Shown: positions 1 to 9,700 of the stretch, one piece after another | How positions within the stretch are numbered: the first letter of the stretch is position 1 | Layout: each line of letters starts with the position of its first letter | Source: an uncultured Colwellia sp. | Lineage (GTDB): Bacteria > Pseudomonadota > Gammaproteobacteria > Enterobacterales > Alteromonadaceae | Direction: 5' to 3' | Length of the DNA: 64,000 nt | Assembly: GCA_913058395.1 (NCBI GenBank) | Contig: CAJXQI010000004.1 | Coordinates: 186,001 to 250,000 of the forward strand | Notes under the pieces: generated by a model | Databases searched by the model: none | What the model saw: only the letters and a program-made list of their open reading frames with translations | What the model was told of the DNA's origin: nothing | Translations under genes and position numbers: made by a program

Positions 1-2
1 CT

Positions 3-1988
3 TGGCAATTATTTCCTGATATTAACGGTTTTAGTCATTTGATGGGCGGGCAAATGTCGAGCAGTGAAGTTGCCCGGCTCGAAGCGGCTTTACCTAAGTA
101 CCTTGCGATACAAGAAGCTTGGTCGATTCAAGAGCGTGAAGGTTTTGCAGATGCTTTACATCTTAACTTATCGGCATTGGCCATTTTAGGTTTTATCGTG
201 AGCTTATTTATTGCCTTTCAAGCAGCAAACCAGGCGTGGGCAAAACGCGGTGAATTAGCTGCACAGCTAAGGCTACTGGGCATAAAACTTAGCACTATTC
301 AAAAAGTCATGTTGTGTGAGTCGTTAATTTTAACGCTTTTGGCCAGTGTGCTTGGGGTTTTCATCGCCGTGGTTTTAGTGTCTTTCTTATTACCTATGTT
401 GGGGCTGACCTTAGAGCAACTTTACCGTTTGCAAGTCAGTGGTCATTTTCAGTGGCGCGGCGAATATAGTTTATGGGCATTTTTAATTTCATTTGTTGCT
501 GTTGTTGCGGCGCTAATAAAGCAGTTTCGACAGATAAGTTCAGCTAAAATCGCTTTTACTGCGCGCGTTCAGACTAAGCCATTTAACTTTCAAGTGACTG
601 GTTTTATTGCCTTGGCATTATTACTTGTGCATTTTTTCTGGCCTGATGATTCTTGGACACAATTAATGCTTAAGTACGGCGTGTTGCTTATTGCTAGTGT
701 GGTCATTTTACCGAATGTATTACGATATTTACTGGCAGCAATGGCGCTTTTTACTCGCTCGTTTCGACTGAAATTCATTTTTCAGGATGCCCGACAACAA
801 GTGGGTCGGCGCTTTTTACCTATTGCGGCTTTTTACTTAGCACTAACCGCCAGTATCGCAGCGGCGTTAATGGTAAATAGTTTTCAAAATTCATTTGAAT
901 CTTACTTAAATCAACTACTCAGTGCTGATTTGTTTGTTCGTTTTAACCATGAGCAAAAACCTAAAGTAGCGCAATGGCTTGATAAGCAAACTGATGTTGA
1001 AGAATATGTGTTATTTGAAAGTACCATTGCGAAATACCAAGATGGCTCGCAACTAAAGTCTCAACCAAGCGCTCAACAAAAATCTCAACAAGACACGGTT
1101 GAAGTATACCGACTGGCTTCAAATAAACAGCAGCAAAGCTTGATACTTAAATCGGGGGCGTTTGTTCCGTTTTTCGAAAACAAAAGTACAGCTGGAAGTA
1201 TTGCTAAGGGCGTAAGTACTGCGAATAAGGGAAAAATAGATACCGATAACACAATAAAGCATTGTTATATCAACGAACAATTGGCCTACAAACGCTCAAT
1301 TGCATTACAACAAACTATTGATATTACACAAGGGCTACAGGGATTGACTTGCCACGTAAAGGGCATCTTTTATGACTATGGCAATCAAGGTTTTGCCATC
1401 AAAATACCGTCACACAAAAGTATTGTGGCACTTTCTGGCTGGCAAGAAACAGGCTTTGGTGTATTTTTAGCTGAACACTCACAAGCTAACGCGTCAGAAG
1501 CTAAAAAGGCAAAACTGGTCGATGAACTTGGGCTAGATGAGAGTCAAATTTATCAGCCAGAAGAAATTAAAACATTGGCGTTAGCTATTTTTAAACAAAC
1601 ATTTCTACTGACCCAAGCGATTGCGTTTGTACTGCTTTCTATTGCTTGTTTTGGACTTTTTCTATCTGCGAATGGTTTAGAGTTGGCGAGAAAGTCAGAT
1701 TTACATATTCTCAGTAGCTTAGGCTATAGCCGAATAGGGCTGTTCAGTCATATGTTATCACAGTGGTTTATTTTGGCTTTGGGGACTATTTTATTGAGTT
1801 GGCCTGTGGCGATTGTTTTAGCTAATGCTTTAGTAAGCCTAATTTTGCCAGCATCGTTTGGTTGGTCAATGCCGTTAGTGTTAAATGTAACCTCGTTTGG
1901 TGTTAGTAGTCTAATTGGTTTGGTAATACTGATACCGGCGTTAGCCATCCCGCTTTATAAACTCAATATTAGAGCGAGTTTGTCATGA
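3..1988 (+). CDS. FtsX-family ABC transporter permease (5' end outside the window)
   Basis: Inner-membrane permease subunit of an ABC exporter of the MacB/LolC/AttF type. The reading frame is open from base 3 with no stop, so the true start lies upstream; the TTG at 39 and ATG at 42 are internal codons. The visible part has a hydrophobic segment near residue 50, further transmembrane helices around residues 100-300, a hydrophilic periplasmic domain (about 300-520), and a C-terminal FtsX block of three to four helices (about 530-640), including the usual LGYSRIGLFSHM-type coupling loop. Two FtsX repeats are implied. Its stop overlaps the next gene's start (ATGA), so the two are translationally coupled. 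An FtsX permease beside an AttH/CrtC-like lipoprotein recalls the AttEFGH-type export locus; that link is inference. The ATPase is presumably encoded upstream. Confidence 0.9.
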   Translation, partial: WQLFPDINGFSHLMGGQMSSSEVARLEAALPKYLAIQEAWSIQEREGFADALHLNLSALAILGFIVSLFIAFQAANQAWAKRGELAAQLRLLGIKLSTIQKVMLCESLILTLLASVLGVFIAVVLVSFLLPMLGLTLEQLYRLQVSGHFQWRGEYSLWAFLISFVAVVAALIKQFRQISSAKIAFTARVQTKPFNFQVTGFIALALLLVHFFWPDDSWTQLMLKYGVLLIASVVILPNVLRYLLAAMALFTRSFRLKFIFQDARQQVGRRFLPIAAFYLALTASIAAALMVNSFQNSFESYLNQLLSADLFVRFNHEQKPKVAQWLDKQTDVEEYVLFESTIAKYQDGSQLKSQPSAQQKSQQDTVEVYRLASNKQQQSLILKSGAFVPFFENKSTAGSIAKGVSTANKGKIDTDNTIKHCYINEQLAYKRSIALQQTIDITQGLQGLTCHVKGIFYDYGNQGFAIKIPSHKSIVALSGWQETGFGVFLAEHSQANASEAKKAKLVDELGLDESQIYQPEEIKTLALAIFKQTFLLTQAIAFVLLSIACFGLFLSANGLELARKSDLHILSSLGYSRIGLFSHMLSQWFILALGTILLSWPVAIVLANALVSLILPASFGWSMPLVLNVTSFGVSSLIGLVILIPALAIPLYKLNIRASLS

Positions 1989-3196
1989 ATATAAAGCTAA
2001 TAAAATATCGAGAAAATCTTAAGAAAAAAGCTAAGGCTAACACTTGCAACATGGTTTTGTTCTCAGTGCTTATCATGTTGTTTACTAGTGCCTGTAGCGA
2101 TAAAGAAGCGACAAAACGTTCGCCATTAAAAGGGCTGGGTGATACCACTGGCGCATTTGAAAAGCCTGCTAGAAGTAATGTTATTGAATTTCCAGCTGCA
2201 CATGCGCCACAAAAGTCTTATCAGCAAGAATGGTGGTACTTAACGGCAAATTTAACCACTGAAAGTGGTGAGGCATTAGCAACACAATGGACCTTATTTC
2301 GTCGTGGCGTTGAGAATAAACACTGGTATTTTGCCCATGCCGCTTTGGCTGATACACAGCATCATCAGTCAGCATTTCGCAGCGCAAGAGCAGAGCTAGG
2401 CAACCTTACGATTAATAGCAAAGTTACCGAGACTAAACCTTTTAATGCCAAAATTGATGACTGGCAATGGCAAGCATCAAAAGAGCTTTTACCCGCTAAC
2501 TTACATTACGGTAACTTTGTTAGCAAAGACGCGAGCGATAATGTCAGCCCAGATGCGACAAAAGAGGTGAGTAAAGGCAAACAGCTTTGGCAAGTTAACT
2601 TGAACCTAGCGCTTGATGAAAGCTCATCGGCTAACCCAAAAGAAAATTACTTTTTACAGGGCGATAATGGTTATAGCCAAAAACATCACCACTTAGCTAT
2701 TGCCAGTCATTATTATTCACAACCTTTTATAAAGATAAGTGGTGAAGTGTACTGGCAAAATAAATGGCAAAAAGTGACTGGGAATGCTTGGTTTGATCGT
2801 GAATGGGGCTCGCAAATGTTGGCTGAAGACCAACAAGGTTGGGATTGGTTTTCACTGCGCTTAAATGAGCATACGGCTTTGATGGTTTATCGTATTCGTT
2901 CCACTGATAAAGATTACCTTTATGGCAGTTTAATGCAGCGAGACGGCACTATTCGCACCTTGTCATCAGAAGATATTATTATAAAAAGTCGCTTTTCCAA
3001 CCAGTCAGTCGCTAATGCTGAGTATCCAGACTCATTTGCAATTGAAATTGCGCAAGAAGAAATTGATATAACAGTGAAGGTGATTAATAAAAGTCAGATA
3101 ATGCGTTTTGGTATTGAGTATTTTGAAGGCATGGTGTCATTTAGCGGCAGTCATCAAGGCCAAGGTTTTTTAGAAATGACAGGTTATGAAAAATAA
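1985..3196 (+). CDS. AttH/CrtC-like lipocalin-domain lipoprotein
   Basis: Predicted lipoprotein of the carotenoid 1,2-hydratase-like/AttH family (two lipocalin-like halves). An N-terminal hydrophobic stretch ends in a lipobox (FTSAC, Cys near residue 38). The family signatures are visible: QEWWYLTANL near residue 80, FAHAALAD near 118, KHHHLAIASHYYSQP near 235, and WFDREWGSQ with GWDWFSLRLNEHTALMVYRIR near 270-300. It overlaps the upstream permease by four bases (ATGA), so it probably works with that exporter, perhaps binding or modifying a hydrophobic substrate in the periplasm. The name hydratase is historical; nothing here shows carotenoid metabolism and no crt genes are present. The substrate is unknown. 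Confidence 0.85.
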   Translation: MNIKLIKYRENLKKKAKANTCNMVLFSVLIMLFTSACSDKEATKRSPLKGLGDTTGAFEKPARSNVIEFPAAHAPQKSYQQEWWYLTANLTTESGEALATQWTLFRRGVENKHWYFAHAALADTQHHQSAFRSARAELGNLTINSKVTETKPFNAKIDDWQWQASKELLPANLHYGNFVSKDASDNVSPDATKEVSKGKQLWQVNLNLALDESSSANPKENYFLQGDNGYSQKHHHLAIASHYYSQPFIKISGEVYWQNKWQKVTGNAWFDREWGSQMLAEDQQGWDWFSLRLNEHTALMVYRIRSTDKDYLYGSLMQRDGTIRTLSSEDIIIKSRFSNQSVANAEYPDSFAIEIAQEEIDITVKVINKSQIMRFGIEYFEGMVSFSGSHQGQGFLEMTGYEK

Positions 3197-3230
3197 GGAT
3201 CTCAGCTGAAAGCAATTGGCTTGAGATCCT
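3196..3230. terminator. Hairpin between convergent genes
   Basis: A perfect 9-bp inverted repeat (AGGATCTCA and TGAGATCCT) with a 17-nt loop starts at the last base of the lipoprotein stop codon. It sits between two convergent genes. It lacks a clear T-run on either side, so it is a weak candidate for a bidirectional terminator. Confidence 0.4.
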
Positions 3231-3249
3231 ATAGCTAACTATTGGATAA

Positions 3250-4086
3250 TTAGTGCGCTTGCGACGGTTTATTACTGCGTAGTAAGGTGATAAATATCAG
3301 TAAATTGGCAACAAACCAAAGGTCTTTAATCAGGAAATGACCACCAGTAGAAAGTAATGTTTCGCTTGATAATGCTGCGGGCCAACTTAAAAAGAAGGTT
3401 TGTGTTACCGCAAATACCGCACCAGACATCAATACCGCAGGTATCAATAGCTTTTGATTAAATATCGCTAATATCACCAGTGTTAGCGCTATTAGGTCGT
3501 AAACACCGATAAGGTTAGAAGTGGTTTGAAGATCCCAAACGTTATACATCCACGACATCAACGGTGAGCTACTGACCAAAGCTTCAATACCCTTCGCTTC
3601 AAGTAAAGTGAATTTCATACCACCAATCCACATCAATACTAATACGACGGGAAAAGCATTTAACCAAATCGCTTTACGGCTTTCTAAATAAGGTCTAGTA
3701 AGAAAAATACCGATAGAAAGTAGGGCAAAATATTTGATCACGCCTTGACCAGAGCCAATCGCAGGAAATCCACCCAGAGACTCTATCCACATGCTACTCC
3801 CTAACAGTGGTAACAGCGCAACCGTACTTAATACAATGATAAATGCACCAAGTTTGGCTCTTAGTTCAATACGTTTAATCGCTAACACGGATAAAGCGGC
3901 TGCGATAATAAAGGCAATACCAGCAATGCTGTTGAAGACCATATTAGGCAGTAATTCACTAATACCAAAAAAGTCAGTGGTCATCGATATATGACTATGG
4001 TGCCCCATGAGTAAAATGCTCGTGCCTAATAATCCCGTAGAGATTGAAAGTAATATCAGTAGTGCGGTGTAGTGCAAATTTTTCAT
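3250..4086 (-). CDS. DUF417 (YkgB/RclC-like) membrane protein, double length
   Basis: Integral membrane protein of 278 residues. The second half matches the DUF417 family (E. coli YkgB/RclC, linked to reactive-chlorine resistance): a WIGGMKFT motif, SPLMSWMY, and STGGHFLIKDL near the C-terminus. The first half also carries a GFPAIGSGQGVIKYFALL-like segment, which resembles the family's GFPYLSGAGRLVLKD region, so the protein looks like an internal duplication with about eight helices, whereas RclC is about 197 residues. No rclR, rclA or rclB neighbour is visible, so a role in chlorine stress is not supported by context. The start ATG is preceded by a divergent intergenic region shared with the amylase operon. 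Confidence 0.8.
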   Translation of the reverse strand: MKNLHYTALLILLSISTGLLGTSILLMGHHSHISMTTDFFGISELLPNMVFNSIAGIAFIIAAALSVLAIKRIELRAKLGAFIIVLSTVALLPLLGSSMWIESLGGFPAIGSGQGVIKYFALLSIGIFLTRPYLESRKAIWLNAFPVVLVLMWIGGMKFTLLEAKGIEALVSSSPLMSWMYNVWDLQTTSNLIGVYDLIALTLVILAIFNQKLLIPAVLMSGAVFAVTQTFFLSWPAALSSETLLSTGGHFLIKDLWFVANLLIFITLLRSNKPSQAH

Positions 4087-4394
4087 TTAAATGTCTTTTT
4101 TAGCGTAAATTTATCAATATTAACGCCAGCAAATTAATGCAGCGTTTAATTCCCAAATTTTTAGGTAGTTCCTAATAACTTGTGCAAAAGACCTAACAGC
4201 CAGTAAAAACATTTCAATAGAATTCGCCTACTTTGATATTTAGTAAGTTTTACAAATTAATTTACTTTATGAATTCGTATGCAGTTGGTAAGGCAAGGAT
4301 TAAATGTGTACTCTCGAAATACTGTCTTTGTTGACCCTGTCGCCTTGTTCTCGTATCTAATCGAAGCAGGCGTTTACTTTGTAAGGTTTTTTAA
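4087..4394. promoter_or_regulatory. Divergent intergenic region with a 15-bp palindrome
   Basis: This 308-bp AT-rich gap separates the DUF417 gene from the glucan operon and must hold both promoters. The only clear structure is a perfect palindrome at 4161-4175 (TTAGG-TAGTT-CCTAA), 75 bp before the DUF417 start. It is a plausible operator, of the spaced dyad form used by LuxR/NarL-type response regulators, but no regulator gene is adjacent. I see no MalR- or LacI-like site upstream of the amylase. Confidence 0.4.
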
Positions 4395-6371
4395 ATGCGT
4401 CGTTACTTCCCAAAATTTAAATTGTCAAAGCCCACGAAATTAAATAACTTAAAAACGATCACTTGTGCTGTTCTTTTAGGGAGTGGTTTGACTGGTTGCA
4501 TTATTGCGATAAAAGCACCGTCTATAACGTCTGATGTTAGCCATTTGGCGACAGCAAAGGCTAGCGGCACTGTCAGTGATGAAAAAGTTATGGGCAAGCC
4601 CGTGGTATACCAAGTTTTTACCCGCTTATTCGGCAATAAAAATACCACCAATAAACCTTGGGGAACGATACAAGAAAACGGCGTAGGAAAGTTCAGCGAC
4701 TTTAATGATGCCGCGCTAAATGGCATTAAATCACTCGGTGTTAGCCATATTTGGTATACCGGAGTGCCACACCATGCACTAATTGGCGATTATACTGAAT
4801 TTGGCATTGGTAATGATGATCCCGATGTGGTTAAAGGTCGCGCAGGCTCGCCGTATTCAGTAAAAGATTACTACAGTGTTAACCCTGACTTAGCAGATGA
4901 CCCTGCTAATCGCGTGGCAGAATTTGAAGCACTAATAAAGCGCACCCATGATCGCAACATGAAAGTGATTATTGATATTGTGCCGAACCATGTTGCTCGT
5001 GCATATCACTCGATTGATAAACCTCAAGGCGTTAGAGACTTTGGTGCAGATGATAATAAAAGCGTTGAATTCGACCGAGATAACGACTTTTACTATGTTG
5101 TAGGACAAGATTTTTCAGTACCGAAACCGATGCAAGGTTACGCGCCTTTAGGCGGAGAAGAGCACACATTAGCAGATGGTAAATTTGCTGAATCGCCAGC
5201 AAAGTGGACCGGTAATGGCTCTCGTGCTGCACAACCGCACTTTAATGACTGGTATGAAACGGTAAAAGTTAACTACGGCGTAAAGCCTGATGGTAGCTAT
5301 GCTTTTACTCGCTTACCTGAGTCTTACCGTTTTAAAGGTTATCAAGCGCACGCAGCATTTTGGGCTGATAAAGACGTACCGAGTTCATGGAAAAAATTTC
5401 GTGACATTACTCAATATTGGTTAGCCAAAGGCGTTGATGGCTTCCGTTATGATATGGCTGAAATGGTGCCGGTCGAATTTTGGAGCTATTTAAACTCTTC
5501 AATTAAAATGACTAACAATGATGCGTTTATTTTGGCTGAAGTTTACAACCCAAAAGAATATCGTAACTATATTCAACTTGGACAAATGGATTACTTATAT
5601 GACAAAGTCGATTTTTACGACCGCATAAAAGATATTATGCAAGGCCATGGCAATACTGGTGATTTGGCGACAATTCAGCAGCGCTACAGTGATATTGAAA
5701 GTCATTTACTGCATTTTCTTGAAAACCATGACGAACAGCGAATTGCCAGTAATGACTTTGCTGGCAGCGCAGAAAAAGCTAAGCCTGCTATGGTGGTTTC
5801 AACCTTAATCAGCCGTTCACCTACCATGCTTTATTTTGGTCAAGATGTTGGCGAAGATGGTAGCGAAGAAACCGGTTTTGGCGACCCAACTCGTACCACG
5901 ATATTTGATTATGCTGGCGTACCGGCGCATCAACGTTGGATGAATGGTGGCAAGTTTGATGGTGGACAACTTTCAGCTGCTGAGACAAGCTTACGCGACT
6001 TTTATCAACGCTTGCTTAATATTTCAGCCGAAAATAGCGCAATGCAAGGACAATATGCCAGCTTGCATGAGGTTAATCGCAAAGCACTAACCAGCTATAA
6101 CCATCTACAATTTGCTTTTACTCGTTGGTCCGCACAAGAAAAACTGATAGTAGTGAGCAATTTTGATAGTGAAAATAGCGTTCAATACCAGCTTGAAATT
6201 CCTGCGCAGTTAATTAATCAATGGCAGTTATCAGCAGGGCAATATCAAGTTGAGGACTTACTTTATGGCGCAACCAATACCTTAACTGTACGTGACGATA
6301 AAACAGCGAGTATCGATGTGAAATTAGCACCACTTGGCTCTTTCGTCTTTCAACTACAGGCAGCTAAATAA
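4395..6371 (+). CDS. GH13 alpha-amylase-family lipoprotein
   Basis: Glycoside hydrolase family 13 enzyme, acting on alpha-1,4-glucans or derived oligosaccharides. An N-terminal signal ends in a lipobox (LTGC, Cys near 35), so it is predicted to be lipid-anchored in the periplasm or on the cell surface. The four conserved GH13 regions are present: DIVPNHV (D194), GFRYDMAE (nucleophile D353), LAEVY (acid/base E382) and ENHDEQR (D446). A C-terminal beta domain follows from about residue 560. The stop overlaps the next start (TAATG), giving a two-gene operon with the GH31 enzyme. All catalytic residues are intact. Exact specificity (amylase, neopullulanase or cyclomaltodextrinase) cannot be read from the sequence. 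Confidence 0.92.
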   Translation: MRRYFPKFKLSKPTKLNNLKTITCAVLLGSGLTGCIIAIKAPSITSDVSHLATAKASGTVSDEKVMGKPVVYQVFTRLFGNKNTTNKPWGTIQENGVGKFSDFNDAALNGIKSLGVSHIWYTGVPHHALIGDYTEFGIGNDDPDVVKGRAGSPYSVKDYYSVNPDLADDPANRVAEFEALIKRTHDRNMKVIIDIVPNHVARAYHSIDKPQGVRDFGADDNKSVEFDRDNDFYYVVGQDFSVPKPMQGYAPLGGEEHTLADGKFAESPAKWTGNGSRAAQPHFNDWYETVKVNYGVKPDGSYAFTRLPESYRFKGYQAHAAFWADKDVPSSWKKFRDITQYWLAKGVDGFRYDMAEMVPVEFWSYLNSSIKMTNNDAFILAEVYNPKEYRNYIQLGQMDYLYDKVDFYDRIKDIMQGHGNTGDLATIQQRYSDIESHLLHFLENHDEQRIASNDFAGSAEKAKPAMVVSTLISRSPTMLYFGQDVGEDGSEETGFGDPTRTTIFDYAGVPAHQRWMNGGKFDGGQLSAAETSLRDFYQRLLNISAENSAMQGQYASLHEVNRKALTSYNHLQFAFTRWSAQEKLIVVSNFDSENSVQYQLEIPAQLINQWQLSAGQYQVEDLLYGATNTLTVRDDKTASIDVKLAPLGSFVFQLQAAK

Positions 6372-8899
6372 TGCTAGATAAAATAACAAGCCAACGACCT
6401 TCATCAGCAATGTTCAGCGTTTTTACTGCGCTGTTATTTAGCCTTTTTAGTGCTTCGCTATTTGCCAGTGACTATGTTAGTCATCAAGTACAGAGTAACA
6501 AGTTAGTCATTACAACAACCGATGGCGTAGTTGAAATTAATGCGCTTAATCAAGCCGCATTTGAAGTGCATTATCAGTTAACGGGTGCTAAGCAACTACC
6601 ATCATTTGCTATTGATAAACAATCTCAAAGATCGGTATTAGCAAATAAGTTAAGTAAATCGCTAAAGATAAAAGACTCGGATAAACAGTTAATGTTCTCT
6701 ACAAGCGAGCTTGTTGCCCGCATTGACAAGTCACCATTAAGAATTAGCTATCATAAGCCTTCTGGTGAACTTATTGCCGCCGAAGCGCAAGGTTTCTTCG
6801 CAAAAACTCCTGTGCAAACTAGCAAAGCTGTGAGTAATGCGTCGCAGGAAACATCCTTTAACCTTGGCTTTCGTTTTAAGTTACAGCCGCAAGAGAAAAT
6901 TTTGGGCGGTGGTCAACGGGTATTAGGTATGGACCGTCGCGGTCAGAAAATGCCGTTATACAACCGTGCACATTATGGTTATGAAACCCAATCAAGCCAA
7001 ATGTATTACGGCTTGCCAGCGATTATGTCGAGCAATAAATACATTATAGTTTTTGACAATTCTGCCAACGGCGAGCTTGATATTGCTGCCACTGAGAAAG
7101 ATATTCTACAGTTTAGCGCTGTTGCAGGTCGCAGTTCATATTTAATCATGACGGGCGAGAGCTATCCTAAGTTAATTGAAAACTTAGTCGCGGTTAGTGG
7201 TAAACAGCCATTACCGCCGCGTTGGAGCTTAGGTAACATAGCTAGCCGCTTTGGTTATCACAGCGAACAAGAGGCGCGCTCGGTAGTGCAAAAATATCAA
7301 GATGAAGACTTTCCACTTGATGCTATCGTTTTCGATTTATACTGGTTTGGCCCAGATATTAAAGGCCATATGGGTAACTTGAACTGGGATGAAAAAGCCT
7401 TTCCAACACCTGTTGATATGATCAAAGATTTTAAAGCCGATGGTGTCAATACCATAATGATCACCGAGCCGTTTATTTTAACATCTTCAAGCCAATGGCA
7501 AAGTGCGGTTGAAAACAAAGCGTTAATGAAAAATCAAGCAGGCGTACCGGAAAAATTTGATTTCTATTTTGGTAATACTGGCTTAGTTGATGTCTTTGAT
7601 ATTAAGGCTCAAGACTGGTTTTGGCAATACTATCAGCAATTAGCAGAGCAAGGCGTTGCAGGTTGGTGGGGCGATTTAGGTGAGCCAGAAGTACATCCTG
7701 CCAATGGCTTACATAACTTAGCCGGTGAAAATGTTACTGGTGATGAAGTGCATAATGTTTATGGCCATCAGTGGGCTGAAATGGTTTATCAACGCCTACG
7801 AAAGTTTCAACCAGATACTCGTCCGTTTATTTTGATGCGTTCTGGGTTTGTTGGCTCGCAGCGTTATGGCATGGTGCCCTGGACAGGTGATGTTAGCCGC
7901 AGCTGGGGCGGTTTTAAGCCACAAGTAGAACTGGCACTACAAATGAGCTTAATGGGCTTAAGTTACACTCACTCTGATTTAGGTGGTTTTGCCGGCGATA
8001 GCGCAATCGATAAAGAGCTGTATATTCGCTGGTTACAATATGGCGTATTCCAACCTGTATTTCGTCCACATGCGCAAGAAAATGCTAAACCTGAGCCTAT
8101 TTTCCATGACAGTGAAACAAAAGATATTCTGCGCGAGTACGTAAAATTACGTTACCGCTTAATGCCTTACATTTACTCATTAAGTATCGAAAATAGCTTA
8201 ACGGGCATGCCGATTATGCGTCCGATGTTTTTTGAAGATGAAACTAACTTAAGTTTAATTGATGAAAAAGACAGTTATTTCTATGGTGACGCATTATTGG
8301 TTGCACCGGTAACTGAGCAGGGTGCACGTTCAGTAGATGTAAACTTGCCATCAGGACCTTGGTTTAACTTTTGGAATGATAAGCGTTATCAAGGTAGCCA
8401 AAAAATCACCGTTGAAGCGCCATTAACACAAACACCGGTGTTAGTGCGCGCAGGCGCATTTATTCCTATGGTTGATGCGGTGCAATCGACCAAAGATTAC
8501 AACACTAAAAATTTAACCTTACATTATTACGCTGATGACTCTGTTAAGTCATCTTCTTCAACTATGTATAACGATGATGGTAAAGATCCCAAGTCATTGG
8601 CTAATAATAGCTTTGAAACATTAACTTTTACCGCGACGAAAATAGATAAGCAATTGAACATTGAATTGCAACGCAATGGTCAATATGCGGAAATGCCAGC
8701 ACAGCGTACGGTTAATCTTGTGATACATAATTGGCAACGTAGCGAAAAGCAAGTTTATGTTTCTGGTAAAGCGATTAAACGCTTAGCAAATGCTCAGCAA
8801 TATGCAGCAAGTGAAAGTGGTGCTTGGTACGACCATGCTAAGCAACAATTGCAAGTAAAATTCAATTGGCAGCAGTCGGTAAAGGTAAGCGTTCATTAG
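6371..8899 (+). CDS. Secreted GH31 alpha-glucosidase or transglucosylase
   Basis: Family 31 glycoside hydrolase of 842 residues with an N-terminal signal peptide (cleavage after about residue 32, FAS-DY). Visible landmarks are an N-terminal beta-sandwich, PRWSLGNIASRFGY at the barrel start, FDLYWFG, the nucleophile motif WWGDLGEPE (D435) and the acid/base motif WTGDVSRSWGG (D507), then SHSDLGGF-like and RPHAQ motifs near 540-565 and C-terminal beta domains. It starts inside the GH13 stop codon, so the pair is co-translated. In this family, marine and Cellvibrio members with the GDLGEPE form include 4-alpha-glucosyltransferases, so trimming or rearranging the products of the GH13 partner is likely. 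No maltodextrin transporter lies nearby. Confidence 0.9.
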   Translation: MLDKITSQRPSSAMFSVFTALLFSLFSASLFASDYVSHQVQSNKLVITTTDGVVEINALNQAAFEVHYQLTGAKQLPSFAIDKQSQRSVLANKLSKSLKIKDSDKQLMFSTSELVARIDKSPLRISYHKPSGELIAAEAQGFFAKTPVQTSKAVSNASQETSFNLGFRFKLQPQEKILGGGQRVLGMDRRGQKMPLYNRAHYGYETQSSQMYYGLPAIMSSNKYIIVFDNSANGELDIAATEKDILQFSAVAGRSSYLIMTGESYPKLIENLVAVSGKQPLPPRWSLGNIASRFGYHSEQEARSVVQKYQDEDFPLDAIVFDLYWFGPDIKGHMGNLNWDEKAFPTPVDMIKDFKADGVNTIMITEPFILTSSSQWQSAVENKALMKNQAGVPEKFDFYFGNTGLVDVFDIKAQDWFWQYYQQLAEQGVAGWWGDLGEPEVHPANGLHNLAGENVTGDEVHNVYGHQWAEMVYQRLRKFQPDTRPFILMRSGFVGSQRYGMVPWTGDVSRSWGGFKPQVELALQMSLMGLSYTHSDLGGFAGDSAIDKELYIRWLQYGVFQPVFRPHAQENAKPEPIFHDSETKDILREYVKLRYRLMPYIYSLSIENSLTGMPIMRPMFFEDETNLSLIDEKDSYFYGDALLVAPVTEQGARSVDVNLPSGPWFNFWNDKRYQGSQKITVEAPLTQTPVLVRAGAFIPMVDAVQSTKDYNTKNLTLHYYADDSVKSSSSTMYNDDGKDPKSLANNSFETLTFTATKIDKQLNIELQRNGQYAEMPAQRTVNLVIHNWQRSEKQVYVSGKAIKRLANAQQYAASESGAWYDHAKQQLQVKFNWQQSVKVSVH

Positions 8900-9041
8900 C
8901 CATCTTTTAAGCGTGTAAAGGGTTAGTACCTTAAAGTTAAACTGTTAAAATATTGTAAAAATAATTAGATTTATTATTGCTTTCACAACAGCACAGTGCA
9001 ATCATGAATTTAGTATTTTGATATTGTAACGAGGTATAAGT

Positions 9042-9446
9042 TTGCACGCATTACATGGTGAATTTAATATCAATATTGATAACAACATTATTAACATTAC
9101 CGTTAAAGGTGCATTTAATGATGTTGGCGCTAAAGCCGTAATTGAACAGCTAGTGCAACATATAGCAACCTTGAATAATGAGCCGTTTGCAATTCTAGGA
9201 AACTTACTAGAATTTGAGGGCGGCACACCTGAAGTTTTTGCCGTATCAGATGAATTCAATGCTTGGCTAAATAGCAAAAACATGGTCGCTAAAGCGTTAG
9301 TTTTCACTTCGCCTGCACTTATTATGATTGAGCAAACCTTCGTAAAATCAAAGGAAGGCCAGAATATTCAATACTTTGCTGACGAGGAAAACGCTACAGC
9401 CTGGATAAACAGTCAATTTGTAAAATCGAGTAGTAAATTAGCTTAA
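9042..9446 (+). CDS. STAS/SpoIIAA-like small protein
   Basis: A 134-residue cytoplasmic protein with alternating beta strands and helices resembling a SpoIIAA-like/STAS fold: NINIDNNIINITVKGAFND at the start, PFAILGNLLEFEGGTPE in the middle, and AKALVFTSPALIMIEQ followed by a FADEENATAWIN tail. Such proteins typically bind lipids or act as anti-sigma-type adaptors, but the specific role is unknown. The start is TTG, chosen because GAGG (9031-9034) lies 7 nt before it and no in-frame ATG is nearby. It stands alone between the glucan operon and the metal efflux genes. Confidence 0.75.
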   Translation: MHALHGEFNINIDNNIINITVKGAFNDVGAKAVIEQLVQHIATLNNEPFAILGNLLEFEGGTPEVFAVSDEFNAWLNSKNMVAKALVFTSPALIMIEQTFVKSKEGQNIQYFADEENATAWINSQFVKSSSKLA

Positions 9447-9700
9447 CACTTAGACGGTAGTGACAAAATTGTTAAAATTTGTACTGTGATTAATATCCAC
9501 TAACTTATTTTTTCTGAAGGTTTTTACTTTAAGTTTTTGTAATTAAATGCTTTATTTTACTTTTTTGAGTGCGTGCTATTTCTAATTATCTTCGAAAAAT
9601 GTGCTATTTATCAAGTTTTCCTGAATTGAAGCTTGGCTGCCATTGTTAGATTAAAATAAATAATTTACACTGCTGCTACGTTTTTAACTGAGTACTGTCT

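Noticed and set aside
39-44. True start of the first permease gene at TTG 39 or ATG 42
   Set aside because: The frame is open to the window edge, no ribosome site precedes these codons, and the family N-terminus is longer.
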